Source of the DNA: Pyrinomonadaceae bacterium
Lineage (GTDB): Bacteria; Acidobacteriota; Blastocatellia; Pyrinomonadales; Pyrinomonadaceae
DNA length: 16,590 nt
NCBI GenBank assembly: GCA_014379075.1
Contig: JACMMN010000084.1
Span: 1-16,590, forward strand
Reading direction: 5' to 3'
Under the pieces are notes generated by a model, which made no database searches, was not told where the DNA came from, and saw only the letters and a program-made list of their open reading frames with translations. This document shows positions 7,584 to 13,754 of the stretch, one piece after another. Numbering within the stretch: the first letter of the stretch is position 1; each line of letters begins with the position of its first letter. A program made the position numbers and the translations under genes.

Positions 7584-8537
7584 CTAAGCATTTGCGTAGT
7601 AAATGTGGTTATAATAACTTTCATTCATGACGTCTTCCGATTGATTCAAAACCGCTCCGAGCATTCTTTCGCGCGGCAAATTTTCTAGAATGCGGTCAAT
7701 TTCCTTGTAACGCGTCTGGTTTGCACGCACGACAAGGAGCGCTCCGTCAGCGTGATTTATCAACACGGCCGCGTCTGTAAATATGCCGAGCGGCGGAGCG
7801 TCGATGATTACGTAATCAAACATTTCACGAGCATCCCGCAGGATCGCCTTAAATTTAGGGCCCGAAAGCATTTCGGCGACATTGCTCCGCGTACTTCCGC
7901 CCGGCAGCAGATGCAGCCCGCCCGGATCCAGCCGAATTATCGCGTCCTGTAGCGAAGTTTGTCCTTCTAACACGTGCGACAACCCGACTCCTGCCTCTAT
8001 GCCCAAATATTCTGTCAGGCTCGGCAACCTCAGGTCGCTGTCAATGATCAGAGCTTTAATGCCGTCTGTTTGGGCCAGCAGCCAAGCGAGATTGAGTGCC
8101 GTGACCGATTTCCCTTCCGACGGCCCTGCACTTGCGACGACGATTGACTGAAGTTTTTGCTTTTGGCTCTTGTGAAGGATATGCGTTCTCAAACTGCGGT
8201 ATTCTTCGCAATAAGCCGAGTTCGGCTGCGTGATCGCTACAAGCCGGGGATTCACGCTCTCCGGATTAATCTCAAAAGACGCAAATTCCGGGTGTCGCAA
8301 TCCTTCCATTTCCGTTAAAGTGACAGTATTTGGAACCGGCTCCGTAAAATGGGAATTAGGATTATTGCCTGTCACCGGACTCGGAGCACCGATCTTCAGA
8401 TCGGGGTTAGCGAAAATCGACGGCGGAATGTTGTCGGCCCGCCGCATAGCCGTGCCGCTGTGGGCAAGGCTGTCCGCCGGCCGGCCCGCGGTGGATGTTT
8501 CCGTTTGTTTTTTCTGTAATGCCTGTAGAATTTTCAT
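7584..8537 (-). CDS. CpsD/Wzc-C-like tyrosine autokinase of the exosortase EPS locus
   Basis: This 317-residue cytoplasmic BY-kinase would regulate polymerisation and export by cycles of tyrosine phosphorylation with the separate chain-length protein. Residues 1-105 are polar and probably disordered. EEYRSLRTHI (111-120), typical just before the kinase domain, leads into Walker A ASAGPSEGKS (135-144), Walker A' LIIDSDLRLP (163-172) and Walker B DYVIIDAPPLG (241-251). The C-terminus carries a tyrosine cluster (Y308, Y309, Y313, Y314), the usual autophosphorylation tail, here short. The P-loop has PSEGKS where many members have PGEGKS. Wzc of Proteobacteria fuses this domain to the chain-length protein. 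Here they are separate and the ATPase gene stands between them. It lies 16 bases after that ATPase gene. Confidence 0.92.
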   Translation of the reverse strand: MKILQALQKKQTETSTAGRPADSLAHSGTAMRRADNIPPSIFANPDLKIGAPSPVTGNNPNSHFTEPVPNTVTLTEMEGLRHPEFASFEINPESVNPRLVAITQPNSAYCEEYRSLRTHILHKSQKQKLQSIVVASAGPSEGKSVTALNLAWLLAQTDGIKALIIDSDLRLPSLTEYLGIEAGVGLSHVLEGQTSLQDAIIRLDPGGLHLLPGGSTRSNVAEMLSGPKFKAILRDAREMFDYVIIDAPPLGIFTDAAVLINHADGALLVVRANQTRYKEIDRILENLPRERMLGAVLNQSEDVMNESYYNHIYYANA

Positions 8538-8553
8538 TCGAAATTACCCCAAT

Positions 8554-9570
8554 TTATTCGTCAAAAAGAAAATGCTTAGCCGCTCCCGACTGGTTCTCGT
8601 GCCCGTTGCTCACGGCGGGATCACTCTGCCCGCCCAAATCAGCCGAATTCCGGGCGCCCTGACCATAGTCGCCCAGAAGTTCTTCGTGTCCGGCCGGAGT
8701 CAATATTCTCGCGGATCCGATGATTTGAGCCGCCCTGTCGCCGGCCGGGAGCGTCCTTTTGTCGGGCAGCATATCCAAATTATTGGCCACCTCTTCGATG
8801 ATGGAACGATCGATCGTTTCCGCGTCCGCTGCATAAGCTGCGATCATTGCGTTATCGCAGATATTGTTGACCTGCCGCGGTATCCCTTCCGAACACTGAA
8901 ATATAAGATCGATGGCCGACGACGAGAAAATATTTGCCTCCGAAGCACCCGCGATCAAGAGCCGTTGGGTGATATAACGCTCGACCTCCGCCACATCGGG
9001 TAGTGCCGGCATTTTGCAGCGAAGGGCGACGCGCTGCTTCAATTGCCGCAGATTCTGCTGTCCGAGCCTTTCCCGTAGTTCCGGCTGTCCGGTTAAAATT
9101 ATCTGCAGGTGCTTGGCGGTATCGGATTCGAAATTCAATAAAAGGCGAATTTCTTCCAGTACCTCATCCGAAAGCTCGTGGGCCTCGTCGATGATCAGAA
9201 CCGTCCGCAATCCACGCAGGTGCCGATCTTCCAAGAATCTGCCCATCTGCGTTAGAAGTTGGGATTTGTTCGACCAATCGGTGATACCAAGCGTTTGTGT
9301 AAAATTATGATAAAACTCCTCTATCGAGAGGCGCGGATTAAAAATATACGCCGCCAAAACGCTTGAATCGAGCCGCCGCAGCATCCAACGGAGTGCGGTC
9401 GTTTTGCCGGTTCCTACTTCACCGGTCAAAACGATCAGGCCTTTCGCCATTTCCACGCCGTAATAGAGACTCGCTAGAAGTTCATTGTAACTAGGCGTAA
9501 ATACAATGAATCTCGGGTCCGGGGTCAAACTGAACGGAAAATCCGTTAAACCGAAATACTCTTTGTACAT
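8554..9570 (-). CDS. ExeA-like AAA+ ATPase associated with exosortase/EPS loci
   Basis: This 338-residue ATPase belongs to the ExeA/GspA-like group found in exosortase A loci (putative secretion ATPase family). The N-terminus has YFGLTDFPFSLTPDPRF (5-21), the family's signature opening. Walker A is GEVGTGKTT (50-58), Walker B VLIIDEAHEL (124-133) and sensor 1 lies around IILTGQPEL (157-165). Basic residues near QRVALRC (179-185) are candidates for arginine finger or sensor functions. The lid domain follows to about 265 (GIPRQVNNICDNA, 229-241). Residues 270-338 are a hydrophilic, Gly/Asn/Ser-rich tail without recognisable domain; ExeA's peptidoglycan-binding domain is absent. Its exact role is not established. 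Coupling ATP use to assembly or length control is inference. It lies 29 bases after the chain-length gene and has an excellent ribosome site. Confidence 0.9.
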   Translation of the reverse strand: MYKEYFGLTDFPFSLTPDPRFIVFTPSYNELLASLYYGVEMAKGLIVLTGEVGTGKTTALRWMLRRLDSSVLAAYIFNPRLSIEEFYHNFTQTLGITDWSNKSQLLTQMGRFLEDRHLRGLRTVLIIDEAHELSDEVLEEIRLLLNFESDTAKHLQIILTGQPELRERLGQQNLRQLKQRVALRCKMPALPDVAEVERYITQRLLIAGASEANIFSSSAIDLIFQCSEGIPRQVNNICDNAMIAAYAADAETIDRSIIEEVANNLDMLPDKRTLPAGDRAAQIIGSARILTPAGHEELLGDYGQGARNSADLGGQSDPAVSNGHENQSGAAKHFLFDE

Positions 9571-9578
9571 CTTCTAAT

Positions 9579-9584
9579 CCTCCT
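9579..9584 (-). promoter_or_regulatory. Ribosome binding site AGGAGG of the AAA+ ATPase gene
   Basis: A full AGGAGG lies 8 bases before ATG 9570. It is the best ribosome site in the operon and supports the start. Confidence 0.65.
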
Positions 9585-9599
9585 CACACATGGAATCGG

Positions 9600-11267
9600 T
9601 TAGCTCATTCGCTCAAAAATATGCGTTATCTGCAATGCGACGATCAAAACTGGAATACTTACTATCGAAACAATTATTCCCGCGAACACCTTTCCCAGAT
9701 AAAGACGCTTCTCCCTTAATATTTCGCCTTCAGTCAATAGTTTTGGAACGGAAGCCAGGATCGGTAAACCGGTATAATATTTTGCGTCCTCAATATTTTG
9801 AATTTTTAAGAGCCGCGGAACCTCGAAGAAAGCCGCGAGCATCATTCCGATCGCCAGTCCGATGCCGAGTCCAACGACCATAAAAAACGGCTTTTTCGAA
9901 GCGTTGACCGGGGTTTGCGGCAAATTCGCCGGGTCGACAACACGTATCGTTTCGCCCTGTAGGTTCGTTTCGCGATCGACCTGTGCCTGGGCGGCGTTAT
10001 ACTTCTTCAAAAGCTCGTCATAGCTAGTTTTCGCTGTCAGATATCGATTATTGATCCCATCAAGCGCGACTCTGACACCGGGAATAGCATTGATCTTCGC
10101 TTCGAGCCCCGCGATCAGTCCTGAATTCGAACTCAATTCCATATCCTTCGTTAGGAGTTGCTTGTCGATCTGTCCGATCTGGCTTTCGGCTTTTTGTTTT
10201 TCGATCTCCAGGCTCTTCCTTTGAAGTTCTGCCTTGCGTGCACCGGACTGATTCGCCTGTTTGACGCGTTTATCCGTGCTTTTCGCTAATTTGTCTAACT
10301 CTTCGTCAATTTTATTGATATCAGTTTGCGTTTGTATGATCTCGGGATGCTTGTCTCTGTATTGCGTCTTAAGATTTTCCAGTTTGGAATTGAATTCCGC
10401 CCGCTTCTGGATCAACTGCCCGTAAGCCGGGGTATCTTCGATCCGCGAAGCTTGGACTATCGCTTCCTGCGTCTCCTTTTCGCTAAAATCGACTAGCAGC
10501 CTGGATTGGCTGTTGATCGACCTGATGCTTTCCTGCACGCGGCCTTTTTCCGTCATCAGAGTCTCTTTATCTTTTGAGATCGTCGCCTCGCGGTTTCTCA
10601 GTCCCTCAAGCTGCGCTATCAAGCCCTCGCCGGATTCGGGCAACGTTTGAATGTTTTGATTTATGACGATTATCCGTTCTTGTTCCAAAGCGTCAAGCCC
10701 GCTTTTTGCTTCCGCAAGACGCTTATCGATAAATTCACGCGTAGTTTCCGCACTCTGATTCGATTCGATGTTCTGAGCGGCAATATATTTATTACCCAGT
10801 TCCCGGGTAATGGCCTGCACTATTTCGGGGGTGCTGTCACGATATGTGAGGCGCAGCCCAACGACCCTGTCGCTCTGATCTTCACCAACTTTTTCAGTTT
10901 CGATCTTAATCTGCTCCCTCATTTGGACGACAATGTCTTCCATCGGAACTCCCGCCTCCCGAGCACCCTCATAAAGATTGTGCTGCGTGATAAGCGGTTC
11001 GAGCGACGTGCGGCTCATAACATTTTGACCGATCGCCTGAAGTCGCTGCGACAAATTTTCATCGGTGAGGGACGGAACGACCTTTTCAGAAATAGTAGGA
11101 GCAGTAACGGTGAGCAAAGTCGTAGATTCATAGACTTTCGGCAGGTCAACTACCACCCAAGCGACTGCGAGTGAAACTGCGATAGCAGGCAAAACGATAT
11201 GCCATTTGCGGCGATTCACGATTTGAATGATCTCGGCGGCCGATCTTTGTCTAAATTCAACGCTCAT
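9600..11267 (-). CDS. Wzz/GumC-like polysaccharide chain-length determinant (PCP) of the exosortase EPS locus
   Basis: This 555-residue inner-membrane protein has a large periplasmic region and controls polymer length with Wzy and the exporter. Transmembrane helix 1 spans about 23-41, followed by the Wzz fold (42-160). A long charged coiled-coil region (about 170-435) follows and would reach toward the Wza-like exporter. The PCP signature is VVDPANLPQTPVNASKKP (443-460), followed by helix 2 (461-480). Beyond the usual end, residues 481-523 form a cytoplasmic or loop segment, and a third hydrophobic helix lies at 526-548. No Walker motifs are present, so the kinase is the separate downstream protein. 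This matches the exosortase-linked chain-length family. AGGAG lies 9 bases before the ATG, and the gene follows the exosortase gene after 23 bases. Confidence 0.92.
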   Translation of the reverse strand: MSVEFRQRSAAEIIQIVNRRKWHIVLPAIAVSLAVAWVVVDLPKVYESTTLLTVTAPTISEKVVPSLTDENLSQRLQAIGQNVMSRTSLEPLITQHNLYEGAREAGVPMEDIVVQMREQIKIETEKVGEDQSDRVVGLRLTYRDSTPEIVQAITRELGNKYIAAQNIESNQSAETTREFIDKRLAEAKSGLDALEQERIIVINQNIQTLPESGEGLIAQLEGLRNREATISKDKETLMTEKGRVQESIRSINSQSRLLVDFSEKETQEAIVQASRIEDTPAYGQLIQKRAEFNSKLENLKTQYRDKHPEIIQTQTDINKIDEELDKLAKSTDKRVKQANQSGARKAELQRKSLEIEKQKAESQIGQIDKQLLTKDMELSSNSGLIAGLEAKINAIPGVRVALDGINNRYLTAKTSYDELLKKYNAAQAQVDRETNLQGETIRVVDPANLPQTPVNASKKPFFMVVGLGIGLAIGMMLAAFFEVPRLLKIQNIEDAKYYTGLPILASVPKLLTEGEILREKRLYLGKVFAGIIVSIVSIPVLIVALQITHIFERMS

Positions 11268-11290
11268 ATTTCCTAACTCCTATTTCGTAC

Positions 11291-12952
11291 TTACTCCGGC
11301 ACAAACGGTGATATGAGTTCACGCACCTGAGCCGATACATCCACCGCGGCCTGCATCGATACCGTTTCGTCTTCGCCGACCGGGGTCATTACGCGTACCA
11401 TCGCGCCATCCGAACGGCCTGTCAAAATACTGTCTAAAATCGTATGAACCTTGTCCATATACTCGTTTGAATTCGTCCGACCGCGGCCCTGATACCAATA
11501 GATCACGATCTCCTTATAATCGCCTCTCTGGACTATATAGCGATTCGCGGTAAGATTCCCGCCTTCCGCTGTTTTTATCTCAATTAATTGGTGATCCTTC
11601 ATCTCCCAACCGGAACCGGGCAAACAGCTTTGCGGGCTGTGATATGTCGCACCTGTGCGCTGCGAGGCATAATAACCGATGTAAAGATTCAAGCTCCTAT
11701 CGGCCAGATAATAATCCCTCATTACATAATCACTCGCCCGTAAAATGCTTTCCGTCGGGGCATTAAAACGCGTGTCGGCTCCCAACTGCTGCCACGCACC
11801 CAACTGCGGAGGGATCTCACTCAGTGGCCGACGCTCCATCTGTATCTCGCCGCGCTGTTCAAACCAGTTTATAAAAACACCGCCGATCAAGATTACAATA
11901 AACAGCGCAACGGTTTGCCGACTCGAAATTATTGAACTCGGGCCGGTCATCGAAGTTTTGGTTTCAACTCCCCTCACGGTGCCGCCATCCCGGAAAAACG
12001 ATCTTTTCAATAAAGAATTGAACGCTATCAATATAACGAGTGCTGCAAGGTAAACAAACCAACCGGCAATCTCGTGCCAAACGCCCTCCGCCATCTGCCG
12101 GCCGTAGTAGTAGGTCAAGATGCCGGTCGTCATAACGCGGGCAGCATTTGTTAACAGGGCAATCGGAAACGCTGCGACAAACAGTATGATGGTTCGCCAA
12201 AAATCCCGGTCTTTGACGAAATCAAACCATTTTGCCGAAATAATATCACGACGCTCGCGGGTTAAATACCCCAAAATTAAAGCCAATGTCACGAGAGTCA
12301 TTAACGAGCGAATACCGCTGCACGCTTCGACGACTTCCAGACCGACGATCTGCGTTTCGCCGCGAGGAAGTATCTCGATAACGTTCCCCTTCCGGACCGA
12401 CGAAATACCAAAAAGGCCGATACTCCAGTGTGCGCTTTGCGTGGCCCACATCTGCAGTGGCAACGCTATTTTGCTAAATATGATCCGAGGCACCGGAATT
12501 GCTAAAAGCAATAAAGCGAACGGAACAGCAAGCTTCTGCAAAATATGGAAACCGAAAAAATAAACGACAATTCCAGCCAGCATCACTGCAATGGACACGC
12601 GCTGTGTAAAAAGCTCCGCGCCCAAGGTTCCGAATAACAGCATCGAAAGCGAAAATGAGACAATTGCAAGGCCAGGCACCACTCGTGACTTTTGCTCAGT
12701 ATTCCGTAAAGTTTCAAATTCCAGCCATACAATATAGCCGATCACAAAAGGAATAAGCAGGCCATGGGAATAGTTTTCATCCGTCCACCAGTCACGTCCG
12801 AGCTTTGCGAAAACCGTGGCATAGAGAAACGATACAGCCGCCCCGATCAGAAACGGTTTCCACGTTGCTTTTAGATTTGTTTCGGCAAGACTCATTAGGG
12901 AATAAATCGAAAGAATTGAGGGGATGTTCCGGTTACGTTCGTCCCGGAACAC
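11291..12952 (-). CDS. xrtA: Exosortase fused to EpsI (XrtA-like)
   Basis: This 553-residue two-domain protein cleaves PEP-CTERM proteins at the membrane. Residues ~30-318 form the multi-helix exosortase domain. Its motifs are WWTDENYSHG (55-64), EACSGIRSL (209-217) with the nucleophile C211, LLTNAARV (266-273) with R272, and GVWHEIAGW (290-298) with H293, giving the Cys/Arg/His triad intact. After a charged linker and one more helix (about 346-363), residues ~364-553 form the EpsI domain, with LGAWQQLG (384-391) and HSPQSCLPGSGWE (438-450). This fusion is known among XrtA-type enzymes, and the flanking genes are XrtA-associated, hence the symbol, which remains tentative. The start is GTG at 12952, preceded at 8 bases by AAAAGG. 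An internal ATG at 12895 (residue 20) lacks a ribosome site but is a possible alternative. The gene lies 28 bases after its probable substrate gene. Confidence 0.93.
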   Translation of the reverse strand: MFRDERNRNIPSILSIYSLMSLAETNLKATWKPFLIGAAVSFLYATVFAKLGRDWWTDENYSHGLLIPFVIGYIVWLEFETLRNTEQKSRVVPGLAIVSFSLSMLLFGTLGAELFTQRVSIAVMLAGIVVYFFGFHILQKLAVPFALLLLAIPVPRIIFSKIALPLQMWATQSAHWSIGLFGISSVRKGNVIEILPRGETQIVGLEVVEACSGIRSLMTLVTLALILGYLTRERRDIISAKWFDFVKDRDFWRTIILFVAAFPIALLTNAARVMTTGILTYYYGRQMAEGVWHEIAGWFVYLAALVILIAFNSLLKRSFFRDGGTVRGVETKTSMTGPSSIISSRQTVALFIVILIGGVFINWFEQRGEIQMERRPLSEIPPQLGAWQQLGADTRFNAPTESILRASDYVMRDYYLADRSLNLYIGYYASQRTGATYHSPQSCLPGSGWEMKDHQLIEIKTAEGGNLTANRYIVQRGDYKEIVIYWYQGRGRTNSNEYMDKVHTILDSILTGRSDGAMVRVMTPVGEDETVSMQAAVDVSAQVRELISPFVPE

Positions 12953-12960
12953 TTTCGATA

Positions 12961-12966
12961 CCTTTT
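12961..12966 (-). promoter_or_regulatory. Ribosome binding site AAAAGG supporting the GTG start of the exosortase gene
   Basis: AAAAGG lies 8 bases before GTG 12952. The next in-frame ATG (12895) has a pyrimidine-rich leader and no such site, so the longer form is preferred. Confidence 0.45.
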
Positions 12967-12980
12967 TGTCTAACTACCGC

Positions 12981-13391
12981 CTATTCGCCTCTTTCATCTT
13001 CGTCTTTGCGTTTTCCGAGAAAACGACGTGAGACGTATCCAACTCCGACAAGTCCGGCTCCGAATAGCAACATCGTTACCGGCTCCGGTGTCGGGGCATT
13101 GTCCGGGGTTGTCCCCCCGGATCTAGGCGTCGGAGTGATCGCGGGCGTCATTGTCGGAATACGCCCGCAATCTCCTGTAGTCGAAATAAAGTCCCTTTCG
13201 TGGCCCTGCCCGGTGTGAGCGCGCCGGGCCGGGGCCGGAATTACGAGATAGATAAACGTACCGTTAGATGAACCGGTTGCGTGACAAACTCCAATATTGA
13301 CCTGAGCATGTGCAAAAGAAGCTCCAAATGAAGCTAAAATTACCGACATTCCTAGGCGTAAGAGACAGTTGTTTAGGGGGAACTGCGACAT
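12981..13391 (-). CDS. Small PEP-CTERM sorting protein with a VCHATG-type Cys/His domain
   Basis: This 136-residue exported protein is the presumed exosortase substrate. Residues 1-29 are a signal peptide (hydrophobic core 10-26, cleavage after AHA). Residues 30-76 contain VNIGVCHATGSSNGTF (31-46), then AHTGQGHERDFIS (58-70) and GDCG (73-76). This resembles the short CHxTGS...H..H...D.I...C module seen in many secreted proteins of unknown role. Residues 77-101 are a Pro/Thr-rich linker. The sorting signal is PEP (102-104), then VTMLLFGAGLVGVGYV (105-120) and a basic patch RRFLGKRK (122-129). After this comes an acidic tail, DEDERGE, longer than usual for these signals. After sorting, only about 70 residues would remain. 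It is the first gene of the EPS operon. AGGAG lies 5 bases before the ATG. An alternative ATG at residue 15 would shorten the signal peptide. Confidence 0.9.
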   Translation of the reverse strand: MSQFPLNNCLLRLGMSVILASFGASFAHAQVNIGVCHATGSSNGTFIYLVIPAPARRAHTGQGHERDFISTTGDCGRIPTMTPAITPTPRSGGTTPDNAPTPEPVTMLLFGAGLVGVGYVSRRFLGKRKDEDERGE

Positions 13392-13396
13392 AACAT

Positions 13397-13401
13397 CTCC
13401 T
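13397..13401 (-). promoter_or_regulatory. Ribosome binding site AGGAG of the PEP-CTERM gene
   Basis: AGGAG lies 5 bases before ATG 13391, preceded by a purine-rich stretch (13405-13424). It supports this start as the first cistron of the EPS operon. Confidence 0.55.
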
Positions 13402-13508
13402 ATTTACCCTTTTCTTTTTTTTCCGATTCTCAATCCGCCCCCGGCGATCGAACTTCAGTCGCGCCTTACAAAAAGGGAGCGATCAGCGATTCCTGTCAAA
13501 AAACAGAA

Positions 13509-13541
13509 ATATCCGACTCCAGTAAAGTGATAAATTAGGGC
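13509..13541 (-). repeat. Imperfect 33-base direct repeat, copy A
   Basis: This copy matches copy B (13563-13595) at 27 of 33 positions without gaps, and the copies start 54 bases apart. Shared plus-strand blocks are ATAT, CGA, TCC, GTAAAG, ATAAATT and GGGC. Fifty-four bases is about five helical turns, so both copies would face the same side of the DNA. A weaker partial match to the CGANTCCTGTMAA part lies at 13487-13500. Paired regulator binding sites are a reasonable but untested reading. Confidence 0.6.
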
Positions 13542-13562
13542 GAACACCAAAAAAGTACCACG

Positions 13563-13595
13563 ATATACGAATCCTGTAAAGAAATAAATTCGGGC
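13563..13595 (-). repeat. Imperfect 33-base direct repeat, copy B
   Basis: This is the partner of copy A. The differences are at 13567, 13571, 13575, 13582, 13583 and 13591, so the conserved blocks are spread along the whole unit. On the minus strand it includes CTTTACAGGATTCG. Its TTTACA hexamer resembles a -35 element at 5 of 6 positions, but no matching -10 element follows. Confidence 0.6.
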
Positions 13596-13683
13596 TGTTT
13601 CCATAAAATTAACATACCCGACTCACCGGTTTTGTAATTGTTGAACGAATAATCGACTACGTTTTGCGGTAAAGAGTCAATTT

Positions 13684-13715
13684 TTTTTCATCTTTTACTG
13701 CATTAAGATGAAAAA
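13684..13715. other. A+T-rich hairpin downstream of the UvrC-like gene
   Basis: An 11-base perfect inverted repeat (plus strand TTTTTCATCTT / AAGATGAAAAA) surrounds a 10-base loop. It starts 40 bases after the UvrC-like stop codon. In the direction of transcription the downstream arm runs into A8, not a U tract, so it is not a canonical intrinsic terminator and the stem has only two G-C pairs. It may mark the boundary between the repair and polysaccharide units. Confidence 0.35.
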
Positions 13716-13754
13716 GGATATGTGCACGAAAGTAGTTCGAGGTGGAGTTTGTCT

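Larger units (their letters stand above)
13392..13754 (-). promoter_or_regulatory. 363-base intergenic region, presumed promoter/leader of the EPS operon
   Basis: No convincing coding frame spans this A+T-rich stretch between the UvrC-like gene and the PEP-CTERM gene. It is the only gap long enough to hold the main promoter of the exopolysaccharide operon. Read on the minus strand it contains, in order, an A+T-rich hairpin, an A8 tract directly followed by TTGACT (13680-13675), two copies of a 33-base imperfect repeat, a TTGACA (13498-13493), and the leader with AGGAG. Neither TTGACT nor TTGACA has a clear TATAAT at 16-18 bases, so no promoter is assigned. No good sigma-54 site was found. The regulatory role is inferred from position. 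Confidence 0.5.

Noticed and set aside
8230..9003. 257-codon open frame on the plus strand
   Set aside because: It lies opposite the tyrosine kinase and AAA+ ATPase genes, whose families and motifs are clear. Its own translation shows no recognisable domain, and it has no promoter-like start region.
10647..11174. 175-codon plus-strand open frame
   Set aside because: It is fully antisense to the chain-length gene; the translation is Phe/Arg-rich with no family signal.
13493..13498. TTGACA as a sigma-70 -35 element upstream of the PEP-CTERM gene
   Set aside because: No TATAAT-like hexamer is found at 16-18 bases downstream; it also overlaps the weak third match to the repeat, so it may be part of that element.
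13546..13560. Possible sigma-54 promoter on the minus strand (TGGTAC-N5-TGGT)
   Set aside because: The -24 part is close to TGGCAC, but the -12 element lacks the required GC, so the match is too poor to call, even though exosortase loci in Proteobacteria use sigma-54.
13509..13595. CRISPR-like array
   Set aside because: Only two imperfect copies are clear and the intervening 21 bases are not a typical spacer; no cas genes are present.
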